64,000 nt of DNA from SXZD01 sp034680345 (GCA_034680345.1 JAXISZ010000001.1:248001-312000); one strand, 5' to 3'. Shown: positions 27,901-36,558, counted from the first letter of the stretch. Numbers and translations are program-made. Notes: generated from the letters alone by a model not told the origin.

Positions 27901-29029
27901 TAAATCGGTTACTATTCGCGATTTCTTATCGGCAAATCAAATACAAATTAACAAACAATTAACTATAGGAAATCAAATTGAATTAAATGCTGGAAACGGC
28001 CAAATAAAAGGAACAACGATCACAACAACAGGTGATATTTTTGTAGGCCAAGATCAAAATACCATACACTTAAATGCTAGCAACGGTTTAATTTCTGCTG
28101 CAATCTTAAAAACCAGCGGTAATGTGGTTGTTGGTAGCGGAACTAATACCATCACACTAGATGCTAGCAATGGTCAAATTACTGCAAATAGCTTGAATAC
28201 TCGGGGAAATATCGTTGCAGGGTCTGGAACCAACGCCATCATACTAAACACTACAACTGGAGAAGTTATTACTAAAGGGGTGGCTATAACATCTGATGCC
28301 AGATTAAAAGAAAATATTTTAGCAGTGGATCACTCAAATATCATTCAACGGCTAGAAAACCTACACTTGTATGCATATCATTTTGTCGGTGATCACCCTA
28401 GTAATCGCAAGCTTGGTGTATTGGCGCAAGAAGTTTTACCATTATTTCCTGAAGCAGTAACCCTGCATACCGATGGCCCACTAAAAGGCTATTATGCTGT
28501 TAAATATGATCTACTTGGTGCATCAGCAGCCGTAAGTGTTGGTCAGTTACATCGTCAAACAAACACTTGGCAACTGCATCTAAAAAACCCACAAACCTTA
28601 AGTACCCACCTACCAAATTTTGTCGTTAATAACCTCACCACAGACACTGTTGAAACTCAAAAACTCAAAGCCAATTTGATTGAAGCTGATAAAGCCCAAT
28701 TTAATGACTTAGAAATCAAAAAACTAACTTCTGTGAATGGTAGAACAAAACAATTACAAGCCGAAACCATGAACTCAGGACAAAAGCAAGGAGTTACAGG
28801 TGTTGGTGGCTCACTTATGCTCTTTAGTGCCTCTAGTGACGGGCACTATTTAGTGAATGTTTCATCTAACGATGGTTCTTACGCCACTGCAACTGTTTTT
28901 GTTTCAGGTGGACAAATTCATGTTATACCGATAGCTAATATGGAAATTAGCATTGAAGGCGCCTTTGGTAATGTATATGCAGTGGCGACAGGTAAAAGCT
29001 TAAAAGCCAGCTGGATACGAATGGGATAA
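24941..29029 (+). CDS. Giant exported fibre protein with S74 intramolecular chaperone domain (copy 1)
   Basis: A 1362-residue protein. A Sec signal peptide (hydrophobic about 22-33, likely cut after LHA at 39) replaces the prepilin signal of its neighbours. A pilin-like globular region (about 120-171) contains RFAYCAFDP and FVIIAAGPNGRFDT. Long beta-rich fibre segments follow, with the tail-fibre style motif RNGGTGLPYI and a Gly-rich patch near 700-720. Seven degenerate beta-helical repeats (about 890-1115) precede the Peptidase_S74 signature S1118-D-A-R-L-K1123-E-N-I, with LGVLAQEVLPLFPEAV downstream. The C-terminal module is 245 residues long and ends in a domain not usual for S74 proteins. 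In phage fibres S74 domains trimerise the protein and then cleave themselves off at this Ser. Proposed role: adhesin of the pilus-like structure. The next gene is a paralogue. Confidence 0.8.
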   Translation: MKKTSQIPSKNSLCSNQYKYLKIFAIFFLVIIQSEKLHAQNSSDSKYVYKEILQSVVIARNTSTEIQMREIAQKIISANSNELSANKFVVPSEGETRYSQPNGLYPNLFRLPRIGSFDFRDSNHVRFAYCAFDPRGQAINTRLQGQDTSNAVAFVIIAAGPNGRFDTITSCSELSNHITDRQTINNFIENQPNRTLRDDLFLIYTNEQLTFSTSTPPSFGASVNDLNTLRSLSKESGSRIGQIRLVTKNNQFFQAVSANNNQFNWEPMSGKWLANSEKILNQDTIELNLASGSLGIGFSENTNQVQETNGKKAILNIANHTNSNKYLSGIAFQNAINSNIAYIGVSQNNTNLFEIRTSLTDNTNPTPINILNFTPDGTLTIGDLKKSTTFNSSSNTFNKSTTLKDTLTVEGESTFKDKIYAMKGIEITGNISSDSLTVRGVSTFNNNVSITRGGLNVSGGITADRFNGDGENITNLQTKNLTGVVAIRNGGTGLPYIPGNNQILIGNGSGYSLKTISSTPGEIEFDNTDRLSFKLANVNNTPGTYGSPTRIPIITVDTKGRITAIRDTETTILPLNLYITGEQASDRRNLTQVQFVSNQDMRLHLDFNQFPFLSSLNQDVGRDSSPQFSTITANQVNAYLNGTAAFANKLNKCLSITLNYQRPDNGQLIPETQRQCFNNNDPQASFNFTVPHPIEVTVSGGNGGDASSRGDGGRGGDASLNLTYNFYTTSATSPNPSLPNSTITLQSQLFANDVTFSVDGISKTINIPASPAYQRASQLDQNLRTSDTVTFDGLIIKDSNNLFLSPDGTVKSKTLVVTEQATIKNQLIMQTPGSAGDGTISISGADARISIGNNRTGQALSNPIIVLDGPRGTINTPFLTASELIHTPKTLTVGSGNNLITLTAADGTINTPNLIARNQIVTPLLFASNQIRIGPDNNRPNITLDGATGTITTQNIVVTGNSNFNQLTVGSGANQITFNGMDGSANFKSVTIRDFLSANQIQINKQLTIGNQIELNAGNGQIKGTTITTTGDIFVGQDQNTIHLNASNGLISAAILKTSGNVVVGSGTNTITLDASNGQITANSLNTRGNIVAGSGTNAIILNTTTGEVITKGVAITSDARLKENILAVDHSNIIQRLENLHLYAYHFVGDHPSNRKLGVLAQEVLPLFPEAVTLHTDGPLKGYYAVKYDLLGASAAVSVGQLHRQTNTWQLHLKNPQTLSTHLPNFVVNNLTTDTVETQKLKANLIEADKAQFNDLEIKKLTSVNGRTKQLQAETMNSGQKQGVTGVGGSLMLFSASSDGHYLVNVSSNDGSYATATVFVSGGQIHVIPIANMEISIEGAFGNVYAVATGKSLKASWIRMG
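27611..28288 (+). repeat. Beta-helical tandem repeats in giant fibre protein 1
   Basis: About seven degenerate protein-level repeats. Each starts with a (L/V)(T/V)VGSG-like segment, continues N-x-I-x-L-(D/N)-A-(S/G)-N/D-G-x-I, and ends in T/G-N. The last three units are 29 residues each (for example VVVGSGTNTITLD). This periodicity is typical of trimeric beta-helix shafts in phage tail fibres. The repeats run up to the S74 site. Confidence 0.6.
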
Positions 29030-29166
29030 ATTTTCATCATTTTTAAAATTAAAAAACGCAAGATAACCAAAAAATCTACCGAAAATGCTTAACTTTAACG
29101 CTTTAGAAAACATTAAAACATTTAAAAAAAACAGGTTGATTCTTGATTGATAGAGAAAGATTTACC

Positions 29167-32100
29167 ATGATACTTTTAAACCAAAAAAACATAAAAGATC
29201 GATTCTACAAAAGTCTTTGTCATCTGAAAACCACTTATGTATTTATCCTAATACCTCTAGGCCTATGCCACCTACTGACAGCAACATTAGCACACGCAAA
29301 AAGCCTGCCTGAAAAGATTTATATACACGATACTATATTACAAAGTGTTATTTTAGGAAGAAAAAATGCAACGCAACAACAAATGCGCTTTCTTGCTCAA
29401 CAAGTTAGCAGCCTTAACAGCAGTAAATCAGACGATGATAACAATCTATTAAGAAACCAACTAATTACACCTCCATCAGGAGAGTTAAACAATCAATTTC
29501 CCGGACTATTTACCTTACCCAAAAATATTGGAAACGATATCAGCGACAGCAATGGCGTTCGCTTTGCATATTGCCCATTTGACCCAAATGGCAACAGCAA
29601 TTTGACAAGATTAGATGGAAAAAACACTTTGCAGGCAATAGCCTTTGTGATCATTGGTGCCGGTCAGAATGGACGTTTTGACACCATCAACCGTTGCAAT
29701 CAACTACTTCCCTATATTGATAATGAAAATACACTGGTGAATTTTTTAAACTCAAAAGAAATGCCCAGACAACAATCTAAGGATGATATTTTTTTAATTT
29801 ATACCAACGAACGCTTAACATTTGCACATACCTCAAAACTGAACTTTGGAGATCCAGTCAATAATTTGGACGAACTTAATAACCTAAAAAAAGACATCGG
29901 AGTTAAAATTGGACAAATCCGTTTAGTTATACAAAACAATCAATTTTTTCGAGCAGTTTCACCAAATATAAATCAATTTAATTGGGAACCTGTTTCAGGT
30001 AAGTGGTTGATCGATTCCGAGAAAGTTCCAAATCAAGACACTATAAACCTGAATTTAAACTCTGGCAGTTTAGGGATTGGGTTTAATGAGCAAACAAAAC
30101 AATTTCAACAACCCACTGAAAAAAAAGCTATTTTAAATATTGCCAATCACACAGACACAAATAAATATTTGTCCGGCATTGCATTTCAAAATGAAATGCA
30201 ATCTAATCTTGGCTATTTAGGTGTTTCTCATCGAACAAGCAATTTGTTTGAAATACAAACAAATTCCAAAAGTATTTTAAATTTCACAGCCGATGGCACT
30301 TTAACCATTGGAAACCCAAATAATCCAGCTACTTTTAGTGCTCAAGAAAATATATTGAGCAAACCAACCACCCTAAAAGAAACTCTAACTGTAGAAGCAA
30401 TCAGTACATTCGAAGAAATAATTCATGGGACCAAATCAATAGATATCACCGGCCAAGCCACTTCTGATTCACTAACGATCAATGGGCCGAGTACCTTTCA
30501 AAACAGGGTAACCATCACCCAAGGTGGCCTAAATGTATTTGGTGGCATCGTGGCAGATTATCTCCGTGGCGATGGTCGAAACATCACCAATCTAAAAACA
30601 AGTCAGTTAATCGGTGAGGTTTCCATTAGAAACGGCGGCACTGGACTTTACTATATACCAAATAATAACGAGATTTTAATAGGAAACGGCCTTGGGTATG
30701 ATCGCAAAACAATCAACAGTACCCATGATCAAATTGAATTTGTTAGCACCACTAATAATGTGTTCCTTAAACTTGCTGATTTCAATCGTACACCAGGAAA
30801 TTACGGTAGCAGCGATAGAATACCAACCTTATCAACTGGCCCAAGTGGTAGAACCTTTGGAGTTTCCGATCAAACCTCTAGCATTTTACCAATAAATTTT
30901 TACATTCAAGGTCGGCATAACAGCGAATATACTGATCTTGGCCAAGCTCAATTTAGGAACAATGCAAACATGACCATCCACCTTAATTTAAACAGACTAC
31001 CCTTATTAAGTCGTTTAAATCAAGATGTCAGCAACACAAGCAATTCAAATTTTACCCAAATTACTGCAAATCAAATTAATGCATACCTTAATGGTACGGC
31101 CAATAGCGCCAATCAATTAAATAAAACACTAAGGATTAGTATCAATGGTAATCCTCAAACTCATGATCTAAACGACCCTAATAACACAACAGCCAACTTT
31201 AATTTTAACCTACCACGATCACTAATAACTTTTGTTAATCAAGGAGAACCAGGGAAGGATTTTCGTGGCTCTGAAGAGTGCGACGATGATCCAAGCAAAA
31301 ATTGTGATATAAGCCATGAAGGTGGAAGAGGCGGTATTGCATCTATATCTATGAGTCAGCCCACCATCAATAACAGCGTTATAAATAACACAACCAATCC
31401 TATTGTCAACCCTTCCACCATAAAATTACAAAGTCTCTTATTCAAAACCCATCAAAATTTAAACATTAACGGTAACCGGCAAACCATTCAGTTTGAACCA
31501 GCTGATGGCTTTTATTATGCTGCCTTGCTTAATCAAAACCTAAATACAACCAATCAGCCGATCTTTCAAAATTTTAATATTAAAAATACAATTAATTTAA
31601 AAAATAATGGCGAAATTATATCTAGTTTTTTAGATGTACTAAATCAAGCTTCCGTCATGGATCGTTTACTCATACAAAAACCAAGTGCATCCAATCCAAA
31701 CGAAGGAAGTATTGAAATTTCTGGAAGAAACGCCAAAATTACAATTGGAGATAACACTTCAGGACTTGGTTATTTACAACAACAGATTGTTTTAGATGGC
31801 AGTACAGAAACTATTGAAACAAAATATTTAAGTTCAAGTGAAAGAATTCATACGCCTAAACAGTTGACAGTTGGAGTTACAAATAATCAGATTAAATTAA
31901 TTAGCGCAAACGGCAATAATGAAACTAAAAATTTAATTGCAAGAAACCAGATAACAAGCCCGCTCATGTATGTGAACAATGGAATTTATCTGGGGCCCAA
32001 TAGCAATTTTCCAACAATCACATTAGATGCGGCCACAAACACCATCACCACTAAAAACCTAATTGTCAATGGATCTCTAAATCTTAGAGAATTAACACTA

Positions 32101-33294
32101 GGTGAATCACCCAATCAAATTGTACTGGATGGCAACAATGGATTGGCCGACTTTAAAAACATTAGTGTCAGTGAAAGGGTTACAGGAGAAAATATTAATG
32201 CCACAGAAACAGTAACCGTTGGCAAGCAAATTATATTAAATGCAACCACCGGAAAAATCTCTGCGCTATCGATTATAAATACTGGCAATATATCTGTTGG
32301 TCTAGTGGCAGGCAATCAAAATAATCGCATTATGCTTGAAGCAGTAACGGGTCAACTTGAAGCAAAACAAGTTAATATAACTGGAACAATCACAGCGGGT
32401 TCAGGGCCCTTAGCCGTAGCACTAAATGCCGGCAACGGGAATATCAGCTCTACTAATTTAAGTACATCAGGCAACATTAGAGCAGGCTCAGGCACTAGTA
32501 CAACTTCCTTAAACACCACATCTGGAACCGTTATTACCAGTGGAGTAACGCTCACATCCGATGCCAACCTAAAAGAAAATATACAACCTATCAACAGTGG
32601 TCACATCCTAGAGCGACTGCAGGCTTTAACCTTATACAATTACAATTTTCAAGGAGAATCTATTTCCAATCGTCACTTAGGATTACTCGCCCAAGAAGTA
32701 CTGCCTTTATTTCCAGAAGCAGTTAATCTAAATACAGATGGCGCACTCAAAGGTTACTACAGTGTAAATTACAATATGTTAAGTGCTGCAGCTGCGGTTG
32801 GGGTAGGCGAACTACACCGCAAAACAAGCGCCTGGCAGCTTCACCTTAAAAACCCTGAAACCCTAAGCACATTACTGCCCAACTTTATTGTTAGTAATCT
32901 AACAACTCAAACAATAGAAACAGAAAAACTAAAAGCCAAACACATTGAAGCAAACAAAGGAAACTCAGAGCAACTGGAAGCACAAAATTTCACAGCCATT
33001 AACAGCCAAGCCAAACACATTCAATCCGATACGCTTAATTCAGGCTATGCCGAGGGTTTTGCGGGTTTGGGTGGGTCGCTACAATTATTTACCGCCGCTA
33101 ATCACGGACAATATTTGGTTAACGTTTCAGCCAACGATGGTTCTTACGCCACTGCCAATGTGTTTGTTGCTGGCGGCCAAGTGCATGTTGTTCCAATGGC
33201 TGCATTTAATATTCAGATTACTAGCCTGGGCAATAATATACATGCTGTCACCAGCGGAAAAAGCCTAAAAGCCAGTTGGATTCGTATGGGCTGA
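29167..33294 (+). CDS. Giant exported fibre protein with S74 intramolecular chaperone domain (copy 2)
   Basis: A paralogue of the preceding gene with the same architecture throughout: Sec signal (hydrophobic about 22-40, cut near AHA), RFAYCPFDP and FVIIGAGQNGRFDT region, RNGGTGLYYI motif, Gly-rich patch, beta-helical repeats and S74 module. The ATG at 29167 with an AGAGAAAG site gives 1375 residues; an in-frame TTG at 29143 is less likely. The S74 signature reads S1131-D-A-N-L-K-E-N-I, with Asn in place of the conserved Arg. The patch corresponding to the Gly-rich region is Cys/Asp-rich here (SEECDDDPSKNCD). The C-terminal module is again exactly 245 residues. A 137-base gap without a clear promoter separates the copies. 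Tandem duplication followed by divergence is the simplest explanation. Confidence 0.8.
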   Translation: MILLNQKNIKDRFYKSLCHLKTTYVFILIPLGLCHLLTATLAHAKSLPEKIYIHDTILQSVILGRKNATQQQMRFLAQQVSSLNSSKSDDDNNLLRNQLITPPSGELNNQFPGLFTLPKNIGNDISDSNGVRFAYCPFDPNGNSNLTRLDGKNTLQAIAFVIIGAGQNGRFDTINRCNQLLPYIDNENTLVNFLNSKEMPRQQSKDDIFLIYTNERLTFAHTSKLNFGDPVNNLDELNNLKKDIGVKIGQIRLVIQNNQFFRAVSPNINQFNWEPVSGKWLIDSEKVPNQDTINLNLNSGSLGIGFNEQTKQFQQPTEKKAILNIANHTDTNKYLSGIAFQNEMQSNLGYLGVSHRTSNLFEIQTNSKSILNFTADGTLTIGNPNNPATFSAQENILSKPTTLKETLTVEAISTFEEIIHGTKSIDITGQATSDSLTINGPSTFQNRVTITQGGLNVFGGIVADYLRGDGRNITNLKTSQLIGEVSIRNGGTGLYYIPNNNEILIGNGLGYDRKTINSTHDQIEFVSTTNNVFLKLADFNRTPGNYGSSDRIPTLSTGPSGRTFGVSDQTSSILPINFYIQGRHNSEYTDLGQAQFRNNANMTIHLNLNRLPLLSRLNQDVSNTSNSNFTQITANQINAYLNGTANSANQLNKTLRISINGNPQTHDLNDPNNTTANFNFNLPRSLITFVNQGEPGKDFRGSEECDDDPSKNCDISHEGGRGGIASISMSQPTINNSVINNTTNPIVNPSTIKLQSLLFKTHQNLNINGNRQTIQFEPADGFYYAALLNQNLNTTNQPIFQNFNIKNTINLKNNGEIISSFLDVLNQASVMDRLLIQKPSASNPNEGSIEISGRNAKITIGDNTSGLGYLQQQIVLDGSTETIETKYLSSSERIHTPKQLTVGVTNNQIKLISANGNNETKNLIARNQITSPLMYVNNGIYLGPNSNFPTITLDAATNTITTKNLIVNGSLNLRELTLGESPNQIVLDGNNGLADFKNISVSERVTGENINATETVTVGKQIILNATTGKISALSIINTGNISVGLVAGNQNNRIMLEAVTGQLEAKQVNITGTITAGSGPLAVALNAGNGNISSTNLSTSGNIRAGSGTSTTSLNTTSGTVITSGVTLTSDANLKENIQPINSGHILERLQALTLYNYNFQGESISNRHLGLLAQEVLPLFPEAVNLNTDGALKGYYSVNYNMLSAAAAVGVGELHRKTSAWQLHLKNPETLSTLLPNFIVSNLTTQTIETEKLKAKHIEANKGNSEQLEAQNFTAINSQAKHIQSDTLNSGYAEGFAGLGGSLQLFTAANHGQYLVNVSANDGSYATANVFVAGGQVHVVPMAAFNIQITSLGNNIHAVTSGKSLKASWIRMG
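31864..32553 (+). repeat. Beta-helical tandem repeats in giant fibre protein 2
   Basis: The equivalent block to that in copy 1, with units such as LTVGVTNNQIKL, GNIRAGSGTSTTSLN and VTVGKQIILNA. The unit length is less regular than in copy 1. It ends immediately before the S74 site. Confidence 0.5.
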
Positions 33295-33529
33295 ACATAA
33301 ATTAAAATAAATCTACAATAGCTTGTGTGTTCAAACTAGCGGCTGTTAGCAATTACGTTTAAAATTAAGGGGTACGCTGATATTCTATGATAGTTAATAT
33401 AAAAACTATCTTTAATAAGTGCTTTTAATCTGCACCGCACTAAAGAAGCTAAACAAAAGCTAAAAAGGCTTTATTAACGCCTCTGTAGTTCGGCTTGCGC
33501 CCTATTTCTACTTTATAGCAGGAAAAAAC

Positions 33530-34774
33530 ATGTTTAACCGCGAGCTTAGTATTGCCCAAATAGACCCTGAATTATGGTCCGCCATCACACACGAAAACCG
33601 CCGTCAAGAAGATCATATCGAATTAATTGCCTCTGAAAATTATGCCTCGCCTGCAGTTATGCAAGCCCAAGGCAGCCAGCTTACTAACAAATACGCTGAA
33701 GGGTATCCAACTAAACGCTACTATGGCGGCTGTGAATACGTAGATATTGTCGAACAACTAGCGATTGATCGCCTTAAAAACCTATTTGGCGCAGAAGCGG
33801 CCAACGTTCAACCCAACTCTGGATCACAAGCCAACCAAGCGGTGTTTTTTGCTTTACTACAACCAGGCGACACCATTATGGGCTTGTCTTTGGCTGAAGG
33901 TGGTCACCTCACCCATGGCATGCCATTAAATATGTCAGGCAAGTGGTTTAATGTCGTGTCGTATGGCTTAAACGAACAAGAAGAAATAGACTACGACCGC
34001 ATGGAAGCCTTAGCCCATGAACACAAACCCAAATTAATCATTGCTGGGGCTTCAGCTTATGCTTTACGGATTGATTTTGAACGCTTTTCCAAAGTAGCCA
34101 AAGACATTGGTGCTTACTTTATGGTGGATATGGCGCACTACGCTGGTTTAATTGCTGCAGGCGTCTACCCCAGTCCGGTGCCATTTGCTGACGTGGTCAC
34201 CTCCACCACACACAAAAGCCTACGCGGCCCACGTGGAGGTATCATTCTAATGAAAGAAGCACTGGCCAAACCAGTCAACAGTGCTATTTTTCCTGGTATT
34301 CAAGGCGGCCCCTTAATGCATGTGATCGCCGCAAAAGCGGTGGCTTTTCATGAAGCACTGCAACCAGCATTTAAAATTTATCAAGAACAAGTTTTAGTCA
34401 ATGCGCAAACTATGGCCGAAACATTGGTTAAGCGTGGCTTACGCATTGTTTCTGGTCGTACAGAAAGCCACGTAATGCTAGTTGATTTACGTGCTAAAGG
34501 CATCACTGGCAAAGCGGCTGAAGCTGTTTTAGGTCAGGCTCACATCACTGTCAATAAAAATGCAATTCCCAACGACCCAGAAAAACCGTTTGTCACCAGT
34601 GGTATTCGTTTAGGCAGCCCTGCTATGACAACCCGTGGATTCCAACAAACCCAAGCCGAAATGGTGGCCAATTTAATTGCTGATGTATTGGACAGTCCTA
34701 ACGACGAAAATAATTTAAACCGCGTTCGTCAACAGGTACAAAACTTAACAGCGCAATTTCCAGTTTACGCTTAA
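33530..34774 (+). CDS. glyA: Serine hydroxymethyltransferase
   Basis: PLP enzyme that converts serine and tetrahydrofolate to glycine and 5,10-methylene-THF. The PLP lysine is Lys229 in STTHKSLRGPRGG. The N-terminal ELIASENYAS and YPTKRYYGG motifs are family-typical, as is the length of 414 residues. The start ATG follows an AGGA site by seven bases. The 235-base gap upstream (33295-33529) contains only a weak 7-bp inverted repeat (33389-33410, GATAGTT/AACTATC); no known riboswitch was recognised. It is followed closely by nrdR, the usual betaproteobacterial order. Confidence 0.97.
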   Translation: MFNRELSIAQIDPELWSAITHENRRQEDHIELIASENYASPAVMQAQGSQLTNKYAEGYPTKRYYGGCEYVDIVEQLAIDRLKNLFGAEAANVQPNSGSQANQAVFFALLQPGDTIMGLSLAEGGHLTHGMPLNMSGKWFNVVSYGLNEQEEIDYDRMEALAHEHKPKLIIAGASAYALRIDFERFSKVAKDIGAYFMVDMAHYAGLIAAGVYPSPVPFADVVTSTTHKSLRGPRGGIILMKEALAKPVNSAIFPGIQGGPLMHVIAAKAVAFHEALQPAFKIYQEQVLVNAQTMAETLVKRGLRIVSGRTESHVMLVDLRAKGITGKAAEAVLGQAHITVNKNAIPNDPEKPFVTSGIRLGSPAMTTRGFQQTQAEMVANLIADVLDSPNDENNLNRVRQQVQNLTAQFPVYA

Positions 34775-34798
34775 ACCTTTACTGCGGCACCCCAAAAC

Positions 34799-35302
34799 AT
34801 GAAATGCCCTTTTTGCAGTCATCATGAAACGCAGGTGATTGACAGCCGTACCCCAGATGAGGGCGATGTTATCAGACGTCGCCGTCAATGTTCGGCCTGT
34901 CAAAAACGCTTTACCACCTATGAGCGCACAGAACTGACCATGCCTGCTGTTGTAAAAAAAAATGGGGCTCGCGTTGATTATAAACGCAGTAAACTGCTGG
35001 GCAGTTTACAACTGGCCTTGCGCAAAAGGCCTGTGTCTTCTGAAAAAATTGATCAAGCCATTGCACGGATTGAAGAACAACTGCTCAACCTAGCGCAACG
35101 CGAAATTAGCTCAGAAAAAATTGGCGAATGGGTAATGGCTGAACTCAAAAAACTAGACTCTGTAGCTTATATTCGTTTTGCTTCGGTTTACCACAGTTTT
35201 GAAGACCTGCAATCATTTGCTGACGCAATTGGCGATTTTCTTAACCCAAATAAAACACAAAAAAGTGAAACCAAGGACAATGCAGTTAAAGCAAACCCAT
35301 GA
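34799..35302 (+). CDS. nrdR: Transcriptional repressor NrdR
   Basis: ATP/dATP-sensing repressor of ribonucleotide reductase genes. The N-terminal zinc ribbon has Cys3, Cys6, Cys31 and Cys34 (CPFC and CSAC) followed by KRFTTYER. An ATP-cone domain (about 49-139) starts with VVKKNGARVDY. Length is 167 residues, with a short charged tail. It overlaps ribD by four bases. Target NrdR boxes would be elsewhere in the genome. Confidence 0.95.
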   Translation: MKCPFCSHHETQVIDSRTPDEGDVIRRRRQCSACQKRFTTYERTELTMPAVVKKNGARVDYKRSKLLGSLQLALRKRPVSSEKIDQAIARIEEQLLNLAQREISSEKIGEWVMAELKKLDSVAYIRFASVYHSFEDLQSFADAIGDFLNPNKTQKSETKDNAVKANP

Positions 35303-36558
35303 ACTCTGACTGCGCAAATCCTTCAACACCATCACCCTCAAAAAACATAAGCATCCAAGCCCAGACGTTTTTCTCACAACTGGATCACCAGTTCATGCGA
35401 CAAGCACTAGATTTAGCGCAACAGGGGCTGTATAGCACCTCCCCCAATCCACGTGTTGGCTGCGTTATTGTCAAACAAGGGCAGGTCATCGGTCAAGGTT
35501 ATCACCTACAAGCGGGCGGGTCTCACGCAGAAGTATATGCCCTAGACCAAGCAAATAAAAACGCTCTAGGCACCAAGGGTGCTACGGTCTACGTTACCCT
35601 AGAGCCTTGCTGCCATCATGGTAGAACCCCCCCCTGCACAGATGCACTGATTGCGGCACAAGTCAAGGCAGTGATTGCTGCCTGCACTGACCCCAATCCT
35701 TTGGTGGCAGGCCATGGACTGAAAAAACTACAAGCCGCGGGCATTCAAGTACAACATGGATTACTAGAAAAAGAAGCCACAGAACTGAACATCGGTTTTT
35801 TTAAGCGTATGCAATACGGCACTCCATGGGTGCGTTTAAAAACAGCAATTGGTCTAGACGGGTTAATTGCTTTACCTAACGGTCAGAGCCAATGGATTAC
35901 CGGTGAACAAGCGCGAGCAGACGGGCACGCCTGGCGTGCCAGAGCTTGCGCCATTTTAACGGGCATTGGCACCATAACCACTGACAACCCATTGCTCAAT
36001 GTGCGACACCTAAGCACACCCAGACAACCCATCCGCATTGTGCTTGATAGCCAACTTCGCATAGACACAAGCTATCGCATCATTACGTCGGCTAATCAGG
36101 CTGCGCCTGTATGGATTGTACATACCGTTGATGAATTGAAACACTTCAATACAAATAGTGCTTTAAGCCAAAAAATCAACTCAAGCCAACTCAATGATAG
36201 CCCACTTAATAAGACCTATGAAAAAGCCATATTGCTTAAAAAAGCAGGCGTTGAACTGGTGTATTGCCCAAACTCAATGGGCAAGATTAACTTAGCGTAT
36301 TTAATGCTTGAATTAGGTAACCGTGGCATCAACGAACTACATGTTGAAGCTGGTGCAACACTCAACAGCAGCCTACTAAAAGCCAATTCTGTTGATGAAC
36401 TGCTCATTTACCAAGCCCCCCTTATTTTGGGTCAAGGAAAACCATTTGCTGTCTTGCCCGAAAGCAAACATATCAATGAAATTTCTCCGTGGTATTGCCT
36501 TGAACACCATAGACTAGAAGAAGACTGGCGCCTACGGTTACGAAAAACCATTTCATAA
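35299..36558 (+). CDS. ribD: Bifunctional riboflavin biosynthesis deaminase/reductase RibD
   Basis: Carries out the second and third steps of riboflavin synthesis. The N-terminal cytidine-deaminase-like domain has the zinc motifs HAEVYAL and PCCHHGRTPPC. The C-terminal reductase domain starts near VRLKTAIGLDG and includes ITGEQARADGHAWRARACAILTG. At 419 residues it is longer than typical (about 370), with about 30 extra N-terminal residues and an insertion near 270-305 of the reductase domain. An internal Met at residue 33 is an alternative start. The ATGA overlap with nrdR supports the annotated start. Confidence 0.93.
   Translation: MNSDCANPSTPSPSKNISIQAQTFFSQLDHQFMRQALDLAQQGLYSTSPNPRVGCVIVKQGQVIGQGYHLQAGGSHAEVYALDQANKNALGTKGATVYVTLEPCCHHGRTPPCTDALIAAQVKAVIAACTDPNPLVAGHGLKKLQAAGIQVQHGLLEKEATELNIGFFKRMQYGTPWVRLKTAIGLDGLIALPNGQSQWITGEQARADGHAWRARACAILTGIGTITTDNPLLNVRHLSTPRQPIRIVLDSQLRIDTSYRIITSANQAAPVWIVHTVDELKHFNTNSALSQKINSSQLNDSPLNKTYEKAILLKKAGVELVYCPNSMGKINLAYLMLELGNRGINELHVEAGATLNSSLLKANSVDELLIYQAPLILGQGKPFAVLPESKHINEISPWYCLEHHRLEEDWRLRLRKTIS

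Noticed and set aside
27611..28288. Shufflon-like recombination cassettes at the ends of the giant genes, as in PilV loci
   Set aside because: No inverted sfx-like repeats, partial C-terminal segments or recombinase gene were seen; both copies are full length and in the same direction.
24941..33294. Prophage origin of the S74 fibre genes
   Set aside because: No capsid, portal, terminase, tail-assembly, lysis or integrase genes are nearby; the proteins have Sec signals and sit within a pilus-like operon.
33389..33410. GATAGTT/AACTATC inverted repeat upstream of glyA as a terminator or riboswitch
   Set aside because: A seven-base AT-rich stem with little T tail is expected by chance in this sequence; no known glyA-leader structure was recognised.
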